This document shows positions 39,957 through 49,000 of a stretch of DNA of 64,000 nt, piece after piece; the stretch's first letter is position 1; the number at the start of each line of letters is the position of its first letter. The stretch spans positions 79,329 to 143,328 of the forward strand of contig RJMB01000014.1 in assembly GCA_003725585.1 (NCBI GenBank). The letters are read 5' to 3'. The translations under genes and the position numbers were made by a program. Under the pieces are notes generated by a model. The model ran no database searches, was not told where the DNA came from, and worked only from the letters and a program-made list of their open reading frames with translations. The stretch comes from Halostreptopolyspora alba. GTDB lineage: Bacteria > Actinomycetota > Actinomycetes > Streptosporangiales > Streptosporangiaceae.

Positions 39957-41120
39957 TCAGCAGCCGGTGTACCGCGGCGGCAACGCCAACCCGATGTGCT
40001 CGCCGATCTCCTCGATCAGTCCCAGGTCGGCGAGCCGGAACCCTCCCCGGTTGCTCCGCCGGATCAGGGTCAGCGCGCCGCGCACACCGCGGCTGCCGCG
40101 CAGCGGGACGCACATCAGCGAGCCCGCGCCGAGCGCACTGAGCAGCGGGGCGCTGTCCGGGGCGCGGCCGAGGATGCCCTCGTCCTCGATGAGCTGGTGC
40201 AGCACCGACTTTCCACTGGTCAGGACGTCGCGGGGGACCTCGGAGTCCTGTGGGTCGAGCGACTCCAGCAGTGTGCCGTGCGGATCGCCCCCGGGGCCGG
40301 CCACGACCGCGCGCCGCGCGCGATCGGCGTCGCTGGGAAGGTCGCACACGTCCATGATCACCCAGTCGGCGTAGGAGTCGGCGAGCAGCCCGGCCGCCTC
40401 GTCCAGCGCGAGCGGCTGTCCGGCGCCGCCCGGTCCCGCGCTGCGCAGCAGCAGCCGGGTCATCCGCGTCAGTACGTCGAGCCGGCGCGCCGCCAGGACG
40501 ACCACCTGGTCCTCGACCTCCGGCTCCAACGGTGCGGGTCCCTCGTCGGCGTCGCTGTGCAGCGGTGGAGACATCGCGACGAGCACCATCGGCTCGGCCT
40601 CGGTCGGCACGTCCAACCGGGTCAGCGTCAGGTGGACGTCCTCGGCCCACCCACGCTGGGCCAACCGCGACTCGAAGGAGGCGGGTTCCCCGCCGCGCAG
40701 CACCGCGGCCAGCCAGGACCGCATCGCGGCGCGCCGGCGCAGGTCGACGAAGTTGGAGAACGGCTTGCCCGTGAGGTACCCGCTCGCGCCCCCCAGACGC
40801 TCGGCGCCCATGGTGTTGATCCTGCGGATGTAGCCCGCGTTGTCGAGGAGTACGACCGGGACGCTCAGCTCGGTGAACACCGCCCGCAGGACCGCCCGCT
40901 CGTCGTCGTTGCCGGAGCGCCGCGGCGCGTTCGACTCGTGGGAGGCGAGGCGTTGCTCGCAGTCGCGTAGCAGCTGCTCGGCGAACCCGAGTTCGACGAG
41001 CGCGGCCTCGGCCGTGCCGGCGGCGTCGTTCGGATACATCGCGTGCGTGCTTCGCAACGCGGAGACCCGGTCACTCAGCTCGGCGACCTCGCGCGGTAGG
41101 TCGGGTACGTTCTCCGGCAC
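39957..41120 (-). CDS. PAS-GAF sensor protein without output domain
   Basis: 387 aa. A helical N-terminus (1-75) is followed by a PAS domain (about 85-200, PVVLLDNAGYIRRINTMGAERLGG) and a GAF domain (about 225-385, SLMCVPLRGSRGVRGALTLIRRSN). The protein ends directly after GAF. In related actinobacterial proteins a SpoIIE phosphatase domain comes next, but here the following DNA (39866-39956) holds no remnant of it. It may be a stand-alone sensor or a truncated phosphatase. GTG 41120 has GGGAG upstream. Confidence 0.75.
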   Translation of the reverse strand: MPENVPDLPREVAELSDRVSALRSTHAMYPNDAAGTAEAALVELGFAEQLLRDCEQRLASHESNAPRRSGNDDERAVLRAVFTELSVPVVLLDNAGYIRRINTMGAERLGGASGYLTGKPFSNFVDLRRRAAMRSWLAAVLRGGEPASFESRLAQRGWAEDVHLTLTRLDVPTEAEPMVLVAMSPPLHSDADEGPAPLEPEVEDQVVVLAARRLDVLTRMTRLLLRSAGPGGAGQPLALDEAAGLLADSYADWVIMDVCDLPSDADRARRAVVAGPGGDPHGTLLESLDPQDSEVPRDVLTSGKSVLHQLIEDEGILGRAPDSAPLLSALGAGSLMCVPLRGSRGVRGALTLIRRSNRGGFRLADLGLIEEIGEHIGLALPPRYTGC

Positions 41121-41279
41121 CCCTCGACTCCCGATGTCTCGGCGTTCACCCAGGTATCGACGCTAGTCCATGGTGTGGGTGATCGCAGTCGAAGGCTACC
41201 GTGGAGTTGTCGTGGTGCCCGACGCACACCCGCGCGCACGGCGGGGGCGGGAGTGCGGTGCCGTTGGATGGAGGCGTGA

Positions 41280-42032
41280 ATGTGGGTGGAACGCCTCGCC
41301 CGGGAGATCGGCGCGCACGGCAAGGCCGAGGGCAGCTCCCCCGAGCGCGCGCTGGACCGGATGAGCATCGCCGCCGCCCGAGGAGTGCCCGGGTGCTCGG
41401 CGGCGCTGGTGGTGATCTGGCACGACGTCGTCCCCGGTGACGTTGACACCGCCGAGGTCGCGGGACGACAGGTCGTGGTCGACTACGGTGCCTCGCACTC
41501 CGACCTGGCCACCGCCTTCGAGCACCAGTACACCACCGACGAGGGGCCGACGGTGGAGGCGGTTCGTGAGATGGCCCCGGTGACCGTGGGCGACGTGCTG
41601 CGTGAGGACCGCTGGCCCCGCTACACCAGCATGGGGGTGCAGAGCGGAGACCGATCCTCGGTGACGTTCCCCTGCGAGCTCGACGGGGCGGTGCTGACGT
41701 TCGGTGTGCACGCGGGTCGGGCGGACGCGTTCGACGCCACCGCCCTCACACCCGTGGTGGCCCTACTCGCCGAGCACGCCGCGATGGCGCTGCACAGCGC
41801 CGGGCGCTACACCGACGTGGCGCGCGAAGCCGCCCACATGCGCCGCGCGATGCAGGCTCGGGCCGTCATCGACCAGGCGAAGGGGATCATCATGCACGCG
41901 CACGGGTGCGACGCCACGCGGGCGTTCGAGCGGCTGCGTCAGGTGGCCCAGCGTAACCGGGTGAAAGTGACCGAGGTCGCGCGCAGGCTGGTCGAGGAGC
42001 ACGCCGCGACCACCTCCCCGGCCGGGCGGTGA
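41280..42032 (+). CDS. GAF-ANTAR domain protein (RNA-binding antiterminator type)
   Basis: 250 aa. A GAF-like sensory domain (about 20-180) is followed by a C-terminal ANTAR domain (about 195-245): MQARAVIDQAKGIIMHAHGCDATRAFERLRQVAQ, then KVTEVARRLVE. ANTAR domains bind paired-hairpin RNA and prevent termination. GAF-ANTAR proteins are typical of actinobacteria. ATG 41280 is preceded by GGAGG. I could not identify a target RNA in the window. Confidence 0.88.
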   Translation: MWVERLAREIGAHGKAEGSSPERALDRMSIAAARGVPGCSAALVVIWHDVVPGDVDTAEVAGRQVVVDYGASHSDLATAFEHQYTTDEGPTVEAVREMAPVTVGDVLREDRWPRYTSMGVQSGDRSSVTFPCELDGAVLTFGVHAGRADAFDATALTPVVALLAEHAAMALHSAGRYTDVAREAAHMRRAMQARAVIDQAKGIIMHAHGCDATRAFERLRQVAQRNRVKVTEVARRLVEEHAATTSPAGR

Positions 42033-42203
42033 CCCCACCCGCGAGAGGGCGGCACCCACGGACACACGCGGTATCGGTGTGGTGACGGGTTCACGCGGAA
42101 CCTGTTTCTGGCTCGGGCGATGACGCTAAGGTGGCGGCGTGGAGCGCGTGTGGGCGAGCAGGGCTCGGCGTCATCGAAGGCGTAGGCAACGAGGAGCGTG
42201 AAC

Positions 42204-42554
42204 GTGGCGTCCGATATCCCGATCCGGACCGAAGGCGATGTCGCCGTGATCACCCCCGTGGGCGAGCTGGACGCGATCACCTCTCCCGCCCTCTCCAACG
42301 CGCTCGACCGGGTCCTGGTGGCCGAGAAACCCTGGCGTGGGGTGGTCGTCGACTTCTCGGGGGTCACCTTCTGCGACTCCCGCTGCATCGGGGTCCTCGT
42401 CGCCGCGTACCGCAGGGCCCGAGATCTCGGTATCGGCCTGGCCGTCTCCGCACCCCAGCACACGGTGCACCGCCTGTTCGTGATCGCCGGGATCGACCAG
42501 GTGATCACCATCGACGACGATACACAGCACGCCATGGAGGCCGTCGTGGCGTGA
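42204..42554 (+). CDS. STAS-domain anti-sigma factor antagonist
   Basis: 116 aa, a single STAS domain like RsbV, SpoIIAA or BldG. The phosphorylation motif VVDFSGVTFCDSRCIGVL has the target Ser59. Unphosphorylated antagonists sequester anti-sigma kinases. The phosphatase at 32387 and the ATPase-domain proteins here are its likely partners. GTG 42204 has GAGGAG at 7 bases. A GTG at 42198 is too close to it. The gene converges on the MEDS/ATPase gene. Confidence 0.9.
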   Translation: MASDIPIRTEGDVAVITPVGELDAITSPALSNALDRVLVAEKPWRGVVVDFSGVTFCDSRCIGVLVAAYRRARDLGIGLAVSAPQHTVHRLFVIAGIDQVITIDDDTQHAMEAVVA

Positions 42555-42587
42555 CACGGGTCCCGTTCGTGCCCGGTGGTGTCGGCG

Positions 42588-43592
42588 TCAGTGGGACTCG
42601 GGAACCGGGGGGAAGTGCATCCGGATCAGGGAGCCGTGGCCACCCCCGCTGATCTCCATGAAGTCGCACAGCTGGCGGGTGATCCACAGACCGTAACCGC
42701 GTGTGCCGTGAGGGTCGGTGGGACGGTACCCGATGAGCGGGTCGGTGAGGGTGCCACCCTCGTCGAAGACGTCGCAGACGATCCACCCGGCGGAGCGCCA
42801 CAGGGAGATCGTGCCCTTGCCCGCCCCGTGCTCCAGGACGTTGGCGGCGAGTTCGTTCACGGCGAGCACCAAGTCGCCGACACGCTCCTCGGGGATGCCC
42901 GCCGTGGTGGCCAGTGTCGTGACCTCGTCGCGCAGGGCGGGAAGGTCCGGCCGGATCTCGAGCGTGTGTACCGTTCCGGTGGGTGACGGCAGGGGGCGCG
43001 CGACGTCCACGGCGCTGAACGTGGCCGGGTCCTGGTGGTCCGGACTGTTCCGTTCCCCGTCGGAGGTCACGAGCACCGGGTGGGTGCGGCGCGCGAGTTC
43101 GCGTGTCCCTGCCGGCAGTAGCCGGCTGTCGTGGAGGCACAGCAGGCGCATCCGGCACCCAGCCAGGACCGATCCCAGAACCGAGTCGAGGCGGTGCCAC
43201 TCGCGCAGCCCCACCGGGGCGTCCATGGGCAGTACCGGCTCGGCGACCACGGTGATGCGCCGCGTGGGGTGCGTGAGGGCCAGCCGGTGCAGCCTCGCCA
43301 GGGTGCGGCCGGGGGCGTCGTAGAACTCCGCGCGCGCGGTGATGTCGAGGTCCGCGCCGCGGTCACCGAGCGCGGCGCGGATGGCCTCCTCGTGGGGCTC
43401 GCGCACGGCGACGGTGACGTGGTCACCGTCCGAGAGGGCGTCACGAACCCGGGGGACGACCAGGTCGCGCAGGTCGCTGGGGGAGTCGAGGAACACACCG
43501 TAGTGCTCGAACCCCTCGGAACCGGTGTCGTCGGTCCTCGCGCTTGACGTCAATGACATCACCCCGGGCATCCTGCCTGCCAGGACTGGCAT
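42588..43592 (-). CDS. MEDS-domain anti-sigma regulatory protein (RsbA-like) with HATPase domain
   Basis: Up to 334 aa. The N-terminal MEDS domain (about 28-190: GFEHYGVFLDSPSDLRDLVVPRVRDALSDGDHVTVAV) is followed by an RsbW-type ATPase domain (about 205-330) with LAVNELAANVLEHG and RGYGLWITRQLCDFMEI. This combination is usual for actinobacterial anti-sigma kinases. The start is uncertain: ATG 43592, 43571 and 43559 are all in frame and none has a clear ribosome site. It lies 29 bases downstream of the glycosyltransferase stop on the same strand, so the two may be co-transcribed. Confidence 0.85.
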   Translation of the reverse strand: MPVLAGRMPGVMSLTSSARTDDTGSEGFEHYGVFLDSPSDLRDLVVPRVRDALSDGDHVTVAVREPHEEAIRAALGDRGADLDITARAEFYDAPGRTLARLHRLALTHPTRRITVVAEPVLPMDAPVGLREWHRLDSVLGSVLAGCRMRLLCLHDSRLLPAGTRELARRTHPVLVTSDGERNSPDHQDPATFSAVDVARPLPSPTGTVHTLEIRPDLPALRDEVTTLATTAGIPEERVGDLVLAVNELAANVLEHGAGKGTISLWRSAGWIVCDVFDEGGTLTDPLIGYRPTDPHGTRGYGLWITRQLCDFMEISGGGHGSLIRMHFPPVPESH

Positions 43593-43621
43593 TCAGTGGG
43601 TTCGTGACGCGGTCGCCGCAC

Positions 43622-44878
43622 CTACCCGGACCAGTGTGCACCATCCTCCGCCGCGATGGGCATCCCGGATGTGGCGGGAAGGGCGCGCTGGTAGACCTGC
43701 GCGGTCTCACTGGCCACGCGACTCCAGGTGAAGCGGGATCTGGCCCGGTCGGCTCCGGCGATCCCGTGCGCGTTGCGCATTGTGGGTTCCAGGAGCAGGC
43801 CGCGCAGGGCCCGCGCGAGCGACGCCGGCCGCCCGGTGCGCAGCAGCACTCCTGTGGTGCCGTCGAGCACCGCGTCGGTGACACCGCCGGTGGCGGTGGC
43901 CACCACCGGAAGCCCGCAGGCCATCGCCTCCAGGACGGCTCCGCCGTAGGGGTCGTGGCTGGCGGCGGAGACGTAGACGTCCGCCGACCGGAGCAGCCGC
44001 GGTAGCTTCCCGCGGTCGACGGAGTCCATCAGGGTGACCCGGTCGTCCACCTTGGACTCCTTGGCCAGCAGCTCCAGGCGGCGCGCGTCGTCGTCCAGCG
44101 GGAGCTCCACGGACGAGGGCCCGGTCACGATCAGCAGCTCGATCTCGGGGAGCCGGGTCGCCATGTCGATCAGCGCGTCGGCCCCGCCGCCCGCGCCGAG
44201 CCCGGTCACCGCGATGACACGCGGTCGGTCCTTGTCTCGCGGCCGCCACGGTTCGGTGGCGGTTCCTCCCTCGACGGTGAAGTGCCCGGTGTCGACCCCG
44301 TAGGGCACCACACTGACGCGCTGGCCCGGGACACCCAGCCGCGCGAGCTCGAACCGTTGGTCAGCGGAGGTCACCACGACGCGCTCGACCCTGGTGGCGA
44401 TCGCGGCCTCCATTCGTGCCCGCTCGCGGCGTTCGGCCAGCCCGGCGCGCCGCTCGGAGATGTTCAGCGAGTGGAACGTGTGCACGATCGGGGGAGCCTC
44501 GCCCGGTCTCTCGGAGGTGCGGACCGCGGACAGCGCCGCGAGACCGCTCGTCCATCCGAAGCCGTGGACGACGTCGGGGGGGTCCGCGTCCAGGCGTGCC
44601 CTCAGCTCTCGTGCGAAGGTTCCCGTGTGCTCGGCGGCCTCGTGTTCGTGCAGCGCCCGTTGTGGTCCGGCGCTCAGGTGCTCGAGGGTGACTCCGTGTC
44701 CGAGGCGACAGCGTTGTTCCAGCCCTGGTGCGTTGTCGCGCGAGTACACGGTCACGCGGTGTCCGAGAGTGGCCAGGTGGCGTGAGAGCTGCGTGGTATG
44801 GACGCTGTCACCGCAGGTGGGTTCGCCTTTGTGGGCTGCTAGGGGGCTGGCGTGCTCGGCGACCAGGGCAATCTTCAC
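43622..44878 (-). CDS. GT-B glycosyltransferase, family 4
   Basis: 418 aa. The N-terminal half has the acceptor-binding start MKIALVAEHASPLAAHKGEPTCGDSVHTTQL. The C-terminal half has the donor site HDPYGGAVLEAMACGLPVVATATGG with the EX7E motif characteristic of GT4. Such enzymes transfer sugars from nucleotide donors to lipids, trehalose-type sugars or polysaccharide. The substrate is not evident. I start at GTG 44878, behind TGAGGAGT. The frame is open upstream but lacks coding character. Confidence 0.88.
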   Translation of the reverse strand: MKIALVAEHASPLAAHKGEPTCGDSVHTTQLSRHLATLGHRVTVYSRDNAPGLEQRCRLGHGVTLEHLSAGPQRALHEHEAAEHTGTFARELRARLDADPPDVVHGFGWTSGLAALSAVRTSERPGEAPPIVHTFHSLNISERRAGLAERRERARMEAAIATRVERVVVTSADQRFELARLGVPGQRVSVVPYGVDTGHFTVEGGTATEPWRPRDKDRPRVIAVTGLGAGGGADALIDMATRLPEIELLIVTGPSSVELPLDDDARRLELLAKESKVDDRVTLMDSVDRGKLPRLLRSADVYVSAASHDPYGGAVLEAMACGLPVVATATGGVTDAVLDGTTGVLLRTGRPASLARALRGLLLEPTMRNAHGIAGADRARSRFTWSRVASETAQVYQRALPATSGMPIAAEDGAHWSG

Positions 44879-45338
44879 GTATGACTCCTCAGTGTGAGAC
44901 GGCGGCCCTGTGGGGCGCGAGAGGGACACGCCCGCCGTGGGGCCAGGCAAGCGCGGGCGCGCCTGGGACGGTGCCGGCGGGCGGGCTCGGTGAGACGGAA
45001 AAAGGGGGTACGCGGGGTGATGGGGAAAAGGCGGGATGTGAGTAGACGCAACGGAACCACACCTCTGGCTGTTCGATGAGAGGACGCGCGGCGCTCGCGT
45101 CGCAGAACCGGGCGGAGTCAGCCGGGCGCGAGCGCGCTGAGCCAGGTGTGTCTGCGTCTTAGACACCCATTCTTGACCATTCTGCCAGACCCGTAATGGG
45201 GTGGACAATGGCCTCTGTACGCTCCGTCAGCGTGACGCGCCGCGTTGGAGTCCCCTGGTGGGTTTGGTGGGCTGAGTCCGGGGCACAGTCGGCAGGGATG
45301 ACACAAGAGGCGGGAGTCTCCGCTGAGGGAGGTCGGCC
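44879..45338. other. 460-bp divergent interval
   Basis: No gene is visible. It holds an inverted repeat GTGTCT-N7-AGACAC (45148-45166) next to a possible -35 box TTGACC (45173-45178) with TAATGG 15 bases further on, which could serve the gene at 45339. The left part, next to the glycosyltransferase, is G-rich without clear signals. Confidence 0.45.
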
Positions 45339-46046
45339 GTGACGGGGCGGCCGCGCCGGTGGCCGTGGGACAGCGGCGCGTTCGTGGGTGGGGACCCGGT
45401 GCCCGGCTACGTGGGCGACGGCCTGTTGCGGGGGCGGCGCGCTCTGGTCGCCGGCGGGGTCACGGACGGTTCCGGAGCCGGCCGGATCGCCGCGGTCGCG
45501 CTGGCCAAGGAGGGAGCGGCCGTCGCCGTCGCCGACCGTACGGCACGCGCGGGCCCGTCCGGAGCGTGGCCGCTCGACCAGCGGGGCCACGACGACGTGC
45601 TGCTCGCCACCACGAGGCTGCTGACGGCGATCGGGGCCCGGACCCTGGCCCTCCACTGCGATCTCGACACCGAGGCCGGCTGCCGCGGGGCGGCCGCGCA
45701 CACGGCGCTGGAGTTCGGTGCCATCGACACCCTCGTCGTCTGCGTCGACACCGGGGACGGCTGGGGAGGCCAGGCGGACAGCACGGGCTGGCTGGTGGAG
45801 GGGGCCCGAGTGTTCATGGTCGCGGGCGCGTCGGTGGTCGTGCCCGACTCTCCCCCGGCCTCCGGGCCGCACGCGCCCGCCTCCACGGGCCGTGTGGCCG
45901 GTACGGGCGCCCTGCCCGCGCCGCTCGCCGCGACACTGCGGGAGCGCGGTATCCGGGTCGGTGGGGTCGATCCCGAGCACGGGGACGCCGTGGCACGGGC
46001 GGCCGCGTACGTTAGCCTCTCCAGCGTCGAGCGGTCGCGTGTGTGA
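45339..46046 (+). CDS. Degenerate short-chain dehydrogenase-like protein
   Basis: 235 aa. The first half has a Rossmann-like fold: GRRALVAGGVTDGSGAGRIAAVALAKEGAAVAVADRT, then LHCDLDTEAGCRGAAAHTALEFGAIDTLVVCVDTG. The SDR active-site Tyr-x3-Lys and the Asn-Asn-Ala-Gly motif are absent, and the second half is short and Ala/Pro-rich. It may be a non-catalytic relative or a decaying gene. GTG 45339 has a strong GAGGGAGG. I cannot assign a role. Confidence 0.6.
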   Translation: MTGRPRRWPWDSGAFVGGDPVPGYVGDGLLRGRRALVAGGVTDGSGAGRIAAVALAKEGAAVAVADRTARAGPSGAWPLDQRGHDDVLLATTRLLTAIGARTLALHCDLDTEAGCRGAAAHTALEFGAIDTLVVCVDTGDGWGGQADSTGWLVEGARVFMVAGASVVVPDSPPASGPHAPASTGRVAGTGALPAPLAATLRERGIRVGGVDPEHGDAVARAAAYVSLSSVERSRV

Positions 46047-46296
46047 GGGGACGCTCCCGCGCGCCGGAGAGACCGGAACACGTCTTTCGAGGGCGGCCGG
46101 AAACGGACGATGCGGCGGTGGTCGACCGCGCAGAACTGCGTACCAGGGCGTTTTCCGTCATGATGTACGCGGATTTTGACCACGATCAGCCGTCCGCCGA
46201 TACGGTTACATGATCACCGCGCCTCGACTACCGTCCGAGAGAGGCGCGGTCGGGGAAGGCGCGGCAGGCATGCCGACGAGACAGGAGGTAGGGCGT

Positions 46297-47058
46297 ATGG
46301 GTGTCGCTGGTGGGGAAGTCACAGTCACGGCCCTCACACACCGGGGTGCCGTACGTCCGGCCAACGAGGACGCCGTGGTCATGGGAGCGCTCACGGTCGC
46401 CAGCGCGAACATGACGATGCCGGTGCGTTCGGTGCTGCCGCTGAGCGAGCCGGTGGTTGTCGCGGTCGCCGACGGGCTCGGTGGTCACGCCGCGGGGGAG
46501 ATCGCGTCCGAGCATGCCGTGCACCGCATGGCCGAGATGAGCGCCCGGCTCAGCAGCCCGGATGACGTCGACATCCTGCTGAAGAACATCGACGAGGAGA
46601 TCAAGGACCACGCGACCCAGCACGCGGAGTTCTCCGGAATGGGAACGACGGTGGCGGGGATGCTGCTCCTGCCCGATGCCAACTACTGGTTCAACGTCGG
46701 TGACTCCCGTACCTACCGCATCGAGGGCGGCCAGCTCCGCCAGCTGTCCGAGGACGACTCGCCTCCCCTCCCGCCGTCGGACAGTGGGAAGCCGGTCACG
46801 ACGAACTTCATCACCCAGTCGCTCGGGGGCAGCGGCAGCACCGCGATGACCCCGCACGTTGGCCGCGACACCGAGCCCGATCCCTCGGCCTGGGTCATGT
46901 GCAGCGACGGCCTCTCGGATCTGGTCTCCACCGAGGTGATGACACGCATCATCAACGAGGCGGGCAGCGACGAGGCCGCGGTGCACGCGCTCTGGCAGGC
47001 GGCCATGGAGGGTGGCGGCCGCGACAACATCAGCATCATGATCGCCCGCCGGGTCTGA
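46297..47058 (+). CDS. PP2C-type protein serine/threonine phosphatase
   Basis: 253 aa with all metal-binding motifs: NEDAVV, VAVADGLGGHAAGE, GMGTTVAGML, VGDSRTYRI, MCSDGLSDLV and RDNISIMIARR. There is no membrane segment, unlike PstP. It probably reverses Ser/Thr kinase signalling in the cytoplasm. No kinase gene adjoins it. I start at ATG 46297 because AGGAGGT lies 7 bases upstream. In-frame ATGs at 46210 and 46270 lack one. TTGACC (46176) with TACGGT (46201) could be a promoter, though the 19-base spacing is long. Confidence 0.9.
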   Translation: MGVAGGEVTVTALTHRGAVRPANEDAVVMGALTVASANMTMPVRSVLPLSEPVVVAVADGLGGHAAGEIASEHAVHRMAEMSARLSSPDDVDILLKNIDEEIKDHATQHAEFSGMGTTVAGMLLLPDANYWFNVGDSRTYRIEGGQLRQLSEDDSPPLPPSDSGKPVTTNFITQSLGGSGSTAMTPHVGRDTEPDPSAWVMCSDGLSDLVSTEVMTRIINEAGSDEAAVHALWQAAMEGGGRDNISIMIARRV

Positions 47059-47151
47059 GCACAGCGGCCACCTGACCCTTGGGGCGACCCCGAGCGTCAA
47101 CCGGGTGTCACGGGCCGGTGGCGCGCGGCTGACTCTCGGAGGAGCCCGACG

Positions 47152-47790
47152 TCACTCCCGGGGCGGGGTGTGGTCCGTGCGGCCGCGCATCCGCACGAGC
47201 AGGATGACGAGTAGCGCCACGACGGCGATGGCCGCGACCACCCCGCCGATCGGGCCGTAGGTGGACATGGGGTCGCTCGCGGCGTCCTGGGGCTCCTCCG
47301 CGCCGCCCTCGTCGTCCGCCTCGGCCTCACCGCCGCCGCTGCCGCCGTTGGCCTGGTCACTCTCCTGGGAGCCAGACTGTTCGGCCACACCGTCCCCTGT
47401 GAGGGTGAAGCCGAACTCGTCCTCGACCGGATGGCCGTCGGCGGAGATGATCCGGTAGGCGATGGTGTGCTCACCCGCGGCCTCGAGGGGACGCAGGTCG
47501 ATCGAGGCCGTCTCGCCGTCGACTCGGACGTCCCCCTCCTCGTACGTCTGGTCCTCGGGCCCCGTGACGACGATGGTGTTGGCGGAGTCGCCGCCCGTCT
47601 GGACCTCGTCGCTAAAGGTGAGGGTCACCTCGTCGGGAGCGCTGTCGAGCTCCTCGTCCGCCTCGGGTGAGGAGCTGATGAGGGTGTTGTGCGCGAGAGC
47701 GGCGGGGGCCGTGGCGACGCCCAGCAGCAGGGCGGCGCCGGTGGCGGGAACCAGGGCGGCCAAGCGACGCACCGTGGGTGGGGTATGCAT
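47152..47790 (-). CDS. CopC-family copper-binding protein, membrane anchored
   Basis: 212 aa. A signal peptide of about 33 residues ends APAALA, leaving His34 at the mature N-terminus. The CopC beta-barrel follows (35-130: SSSPEADEELDSAPDEVTLTFSDEV to IAYRIISADGHPVEDEFGFTL). The Cu(II) ligands His1, Asp and His of the family correspond to His34 and the D and H of SADGHPV. A Ser/Gly/Glu-rich spacer and one C-terminal helix with positively charged end anchor it outside the membrane. CopD is not adjacent. Confidence 0.88.
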   Translation of the reverse strand: MHTPPTVRRLAALVPATGAALLLGVATAPAALAHNTLISSSPEADEELDSAPDEVTLTFSDEVQTGGDSANTIVVTGPEDQTYEEGDVRVDGETASIDLRPLEAAGEHTIAYRIISADGHPVEDEFGFTLTGDGVAEQSGSQESDQANGGSGGGEAEADDEGGAEEPQDAASDPMSTYGPIGGVVAAIAVVALLVILLVRMRGRTDHTPPRE

Positions 47791-48091
47791 GGGCTCTCTT
47801 TCGACTTCGGCTCAAAGCGGCCCCTCACGGTTCTCGGATGCCCGCACGGGCCCGTGTGTGTCGGGTCCGGCCCCGCGCCGGGCCTGGGCCGCCGCGCGTT
47901 GTGCGGGCCGCCCCGGTCGGGGAGCCGCGAACGGTGGACGGTGTCCGGCGGAGCGCGTGTGGTCTCCGTGGTGGCCGGATGGAAAGCGTTAGCTGGTCAC
48001 ATCGAACCTAACCCACGGGCCGGAGCGCGCAAAGGGCGTCGACCGGTCCCGATCCCGGTGGGCGAGTCCCGGCCTCACGCGGGGATGGCTG
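47791..48091. other. 301-bp interval between whiB and copC
   Basis: I see no gene here and no convincing regulatory motif. It must contain the copC promoter, since whiB lies upstream on the same strand. Confidence 0.4.
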
Positions 48092-48355
48092 TCAGCCCGT
48101 GGGGACGAGGTCGCGGCGCAGGTAGCGACGCTCCTCGGGAGTGGTCCCGCCCCAGACGCCGTGGGGCTCACCGGCGCGCAGGGCCCACTGCAGGCACTCA
48201 CGGCGCACAGTGCAGGTCCGACATATGGCTTTGGCGAGCTCGGCGTCGTGCTGGCCCGGTCCGGTGGTGCTCACCGGGAAGAACAGCTCCGGGTCGTACT
48301 GGCGGCACGCGCCCTGCTCGACCCAGTCTTCGCTTTCGTGGTACAGGCGGTTCAC
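48092..48355 (-). CDS. WhiB-family iron-sulfur regulator
   Basis: 87 aa. The four cluster cysteines are Cys17, Cys45, Cys48 and Cys54 (C...CX2CX5C). They are followed by the GVWGG turn (66-70) and a basic C-terminal stretch EERRYLRRD. Wbl proteins bind a [4Fe-4S] cluster and the principal sigma factor and control development or stress genes. GTG 48355 has GGGAGG upstream. The frame is open far upstream, but only this part is coding. The subfamily (WhiB1/WblE-like by DPELFFP and length) is a guess. It is divergent from ectA. Confidence 0.92.
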   Translation of the reverse strand: MNRLYHESEDWVEQGACRQYDPELFFPVSTTGPGQHDAELAKAICRTCTVRRECLQWALRAGEPHGVWGGTTPEERRYLRRDLVPTG

Positions 48356-49000
48356 CAGGCGCCTCCCGTTCCCTGGCTCGTGTCCCTCGTCCCGCCGGCG
48401 CGGTTCGCCGGCCCTTGGGACCTCGCGCGAAGGCTGTCGATATGGGTGCAGGAGCTTCGCCGCGATGCGACCGATTGTAGTACTACCGGAAGTCGTACTA
48501 CGTAAAGTCTGCAAGATGGCCGACGGCCTTTCAAGGGGTGGGCACGCCTTCGGGGAGCCGTGCGGGGCCGCGCCGATGGGAGGGCGGGCCCGGTCGAGAG
48601 CGGTCTCGCGTGGGTGCCGAGCGCCGTGAGTGGGGCCTCGGGGCGCGGGGCCAAAGTCACGGGTGTCACTCTGTCGCGAGGATTCACCCGAATTCGTGTG
48701 ACTTAACACACGCTTAAAATTCGCTGCGGACCCCTCTACGTTTGGCTCGAAGAGGTCGCCACACGCCTGACGCGATGTCGCGTCGACGCCCCCGCGCGGC
48801 TCCCGGGAGCCACCCCGAAAACCCTGGTGAGTAAGGCGTGTGTGGCGGCCGGGGGAGCACTGACCCGTCCCGGTGGCTCGGACACTGTAGGTGACGTTCG
48901 GTGCTAAATGAACTAGTCCTACCCCGCGTGGCCCGTGTGAAACACGCGGGATTCCCTCGCCGAACATGCTGCTCAGAAACGTTCGCTATGTTCGTTCGAC
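48356..49000. other. 645-bp divergent interval between whiB and ectA
   Basis: No gene is visible. It holds GTAGTACTAC (48478-48487) and GTCGTACTAC (48492-48501), two near-identical 10-mers 14 bases apart in the probable whiB promoter, and an inverted repeat CGTGTG-N6-CACACG (48695-48712) followed by an AT-rich TTAAAATT. Further inverted repeats lie at the ectA start. The region between 48500 and 48690 shows nothing I can name. Confidence 0.5.

Noticed and set aside
48092..48967. 291-codon frame on the reverse strand that ends as WhiB
   Set aside because: Only the last 87 residues are protein-like. The upstream part covers AT-rich promoter sequence. A GTG with a good ribosome site at 48355 gives a normal WhiB.
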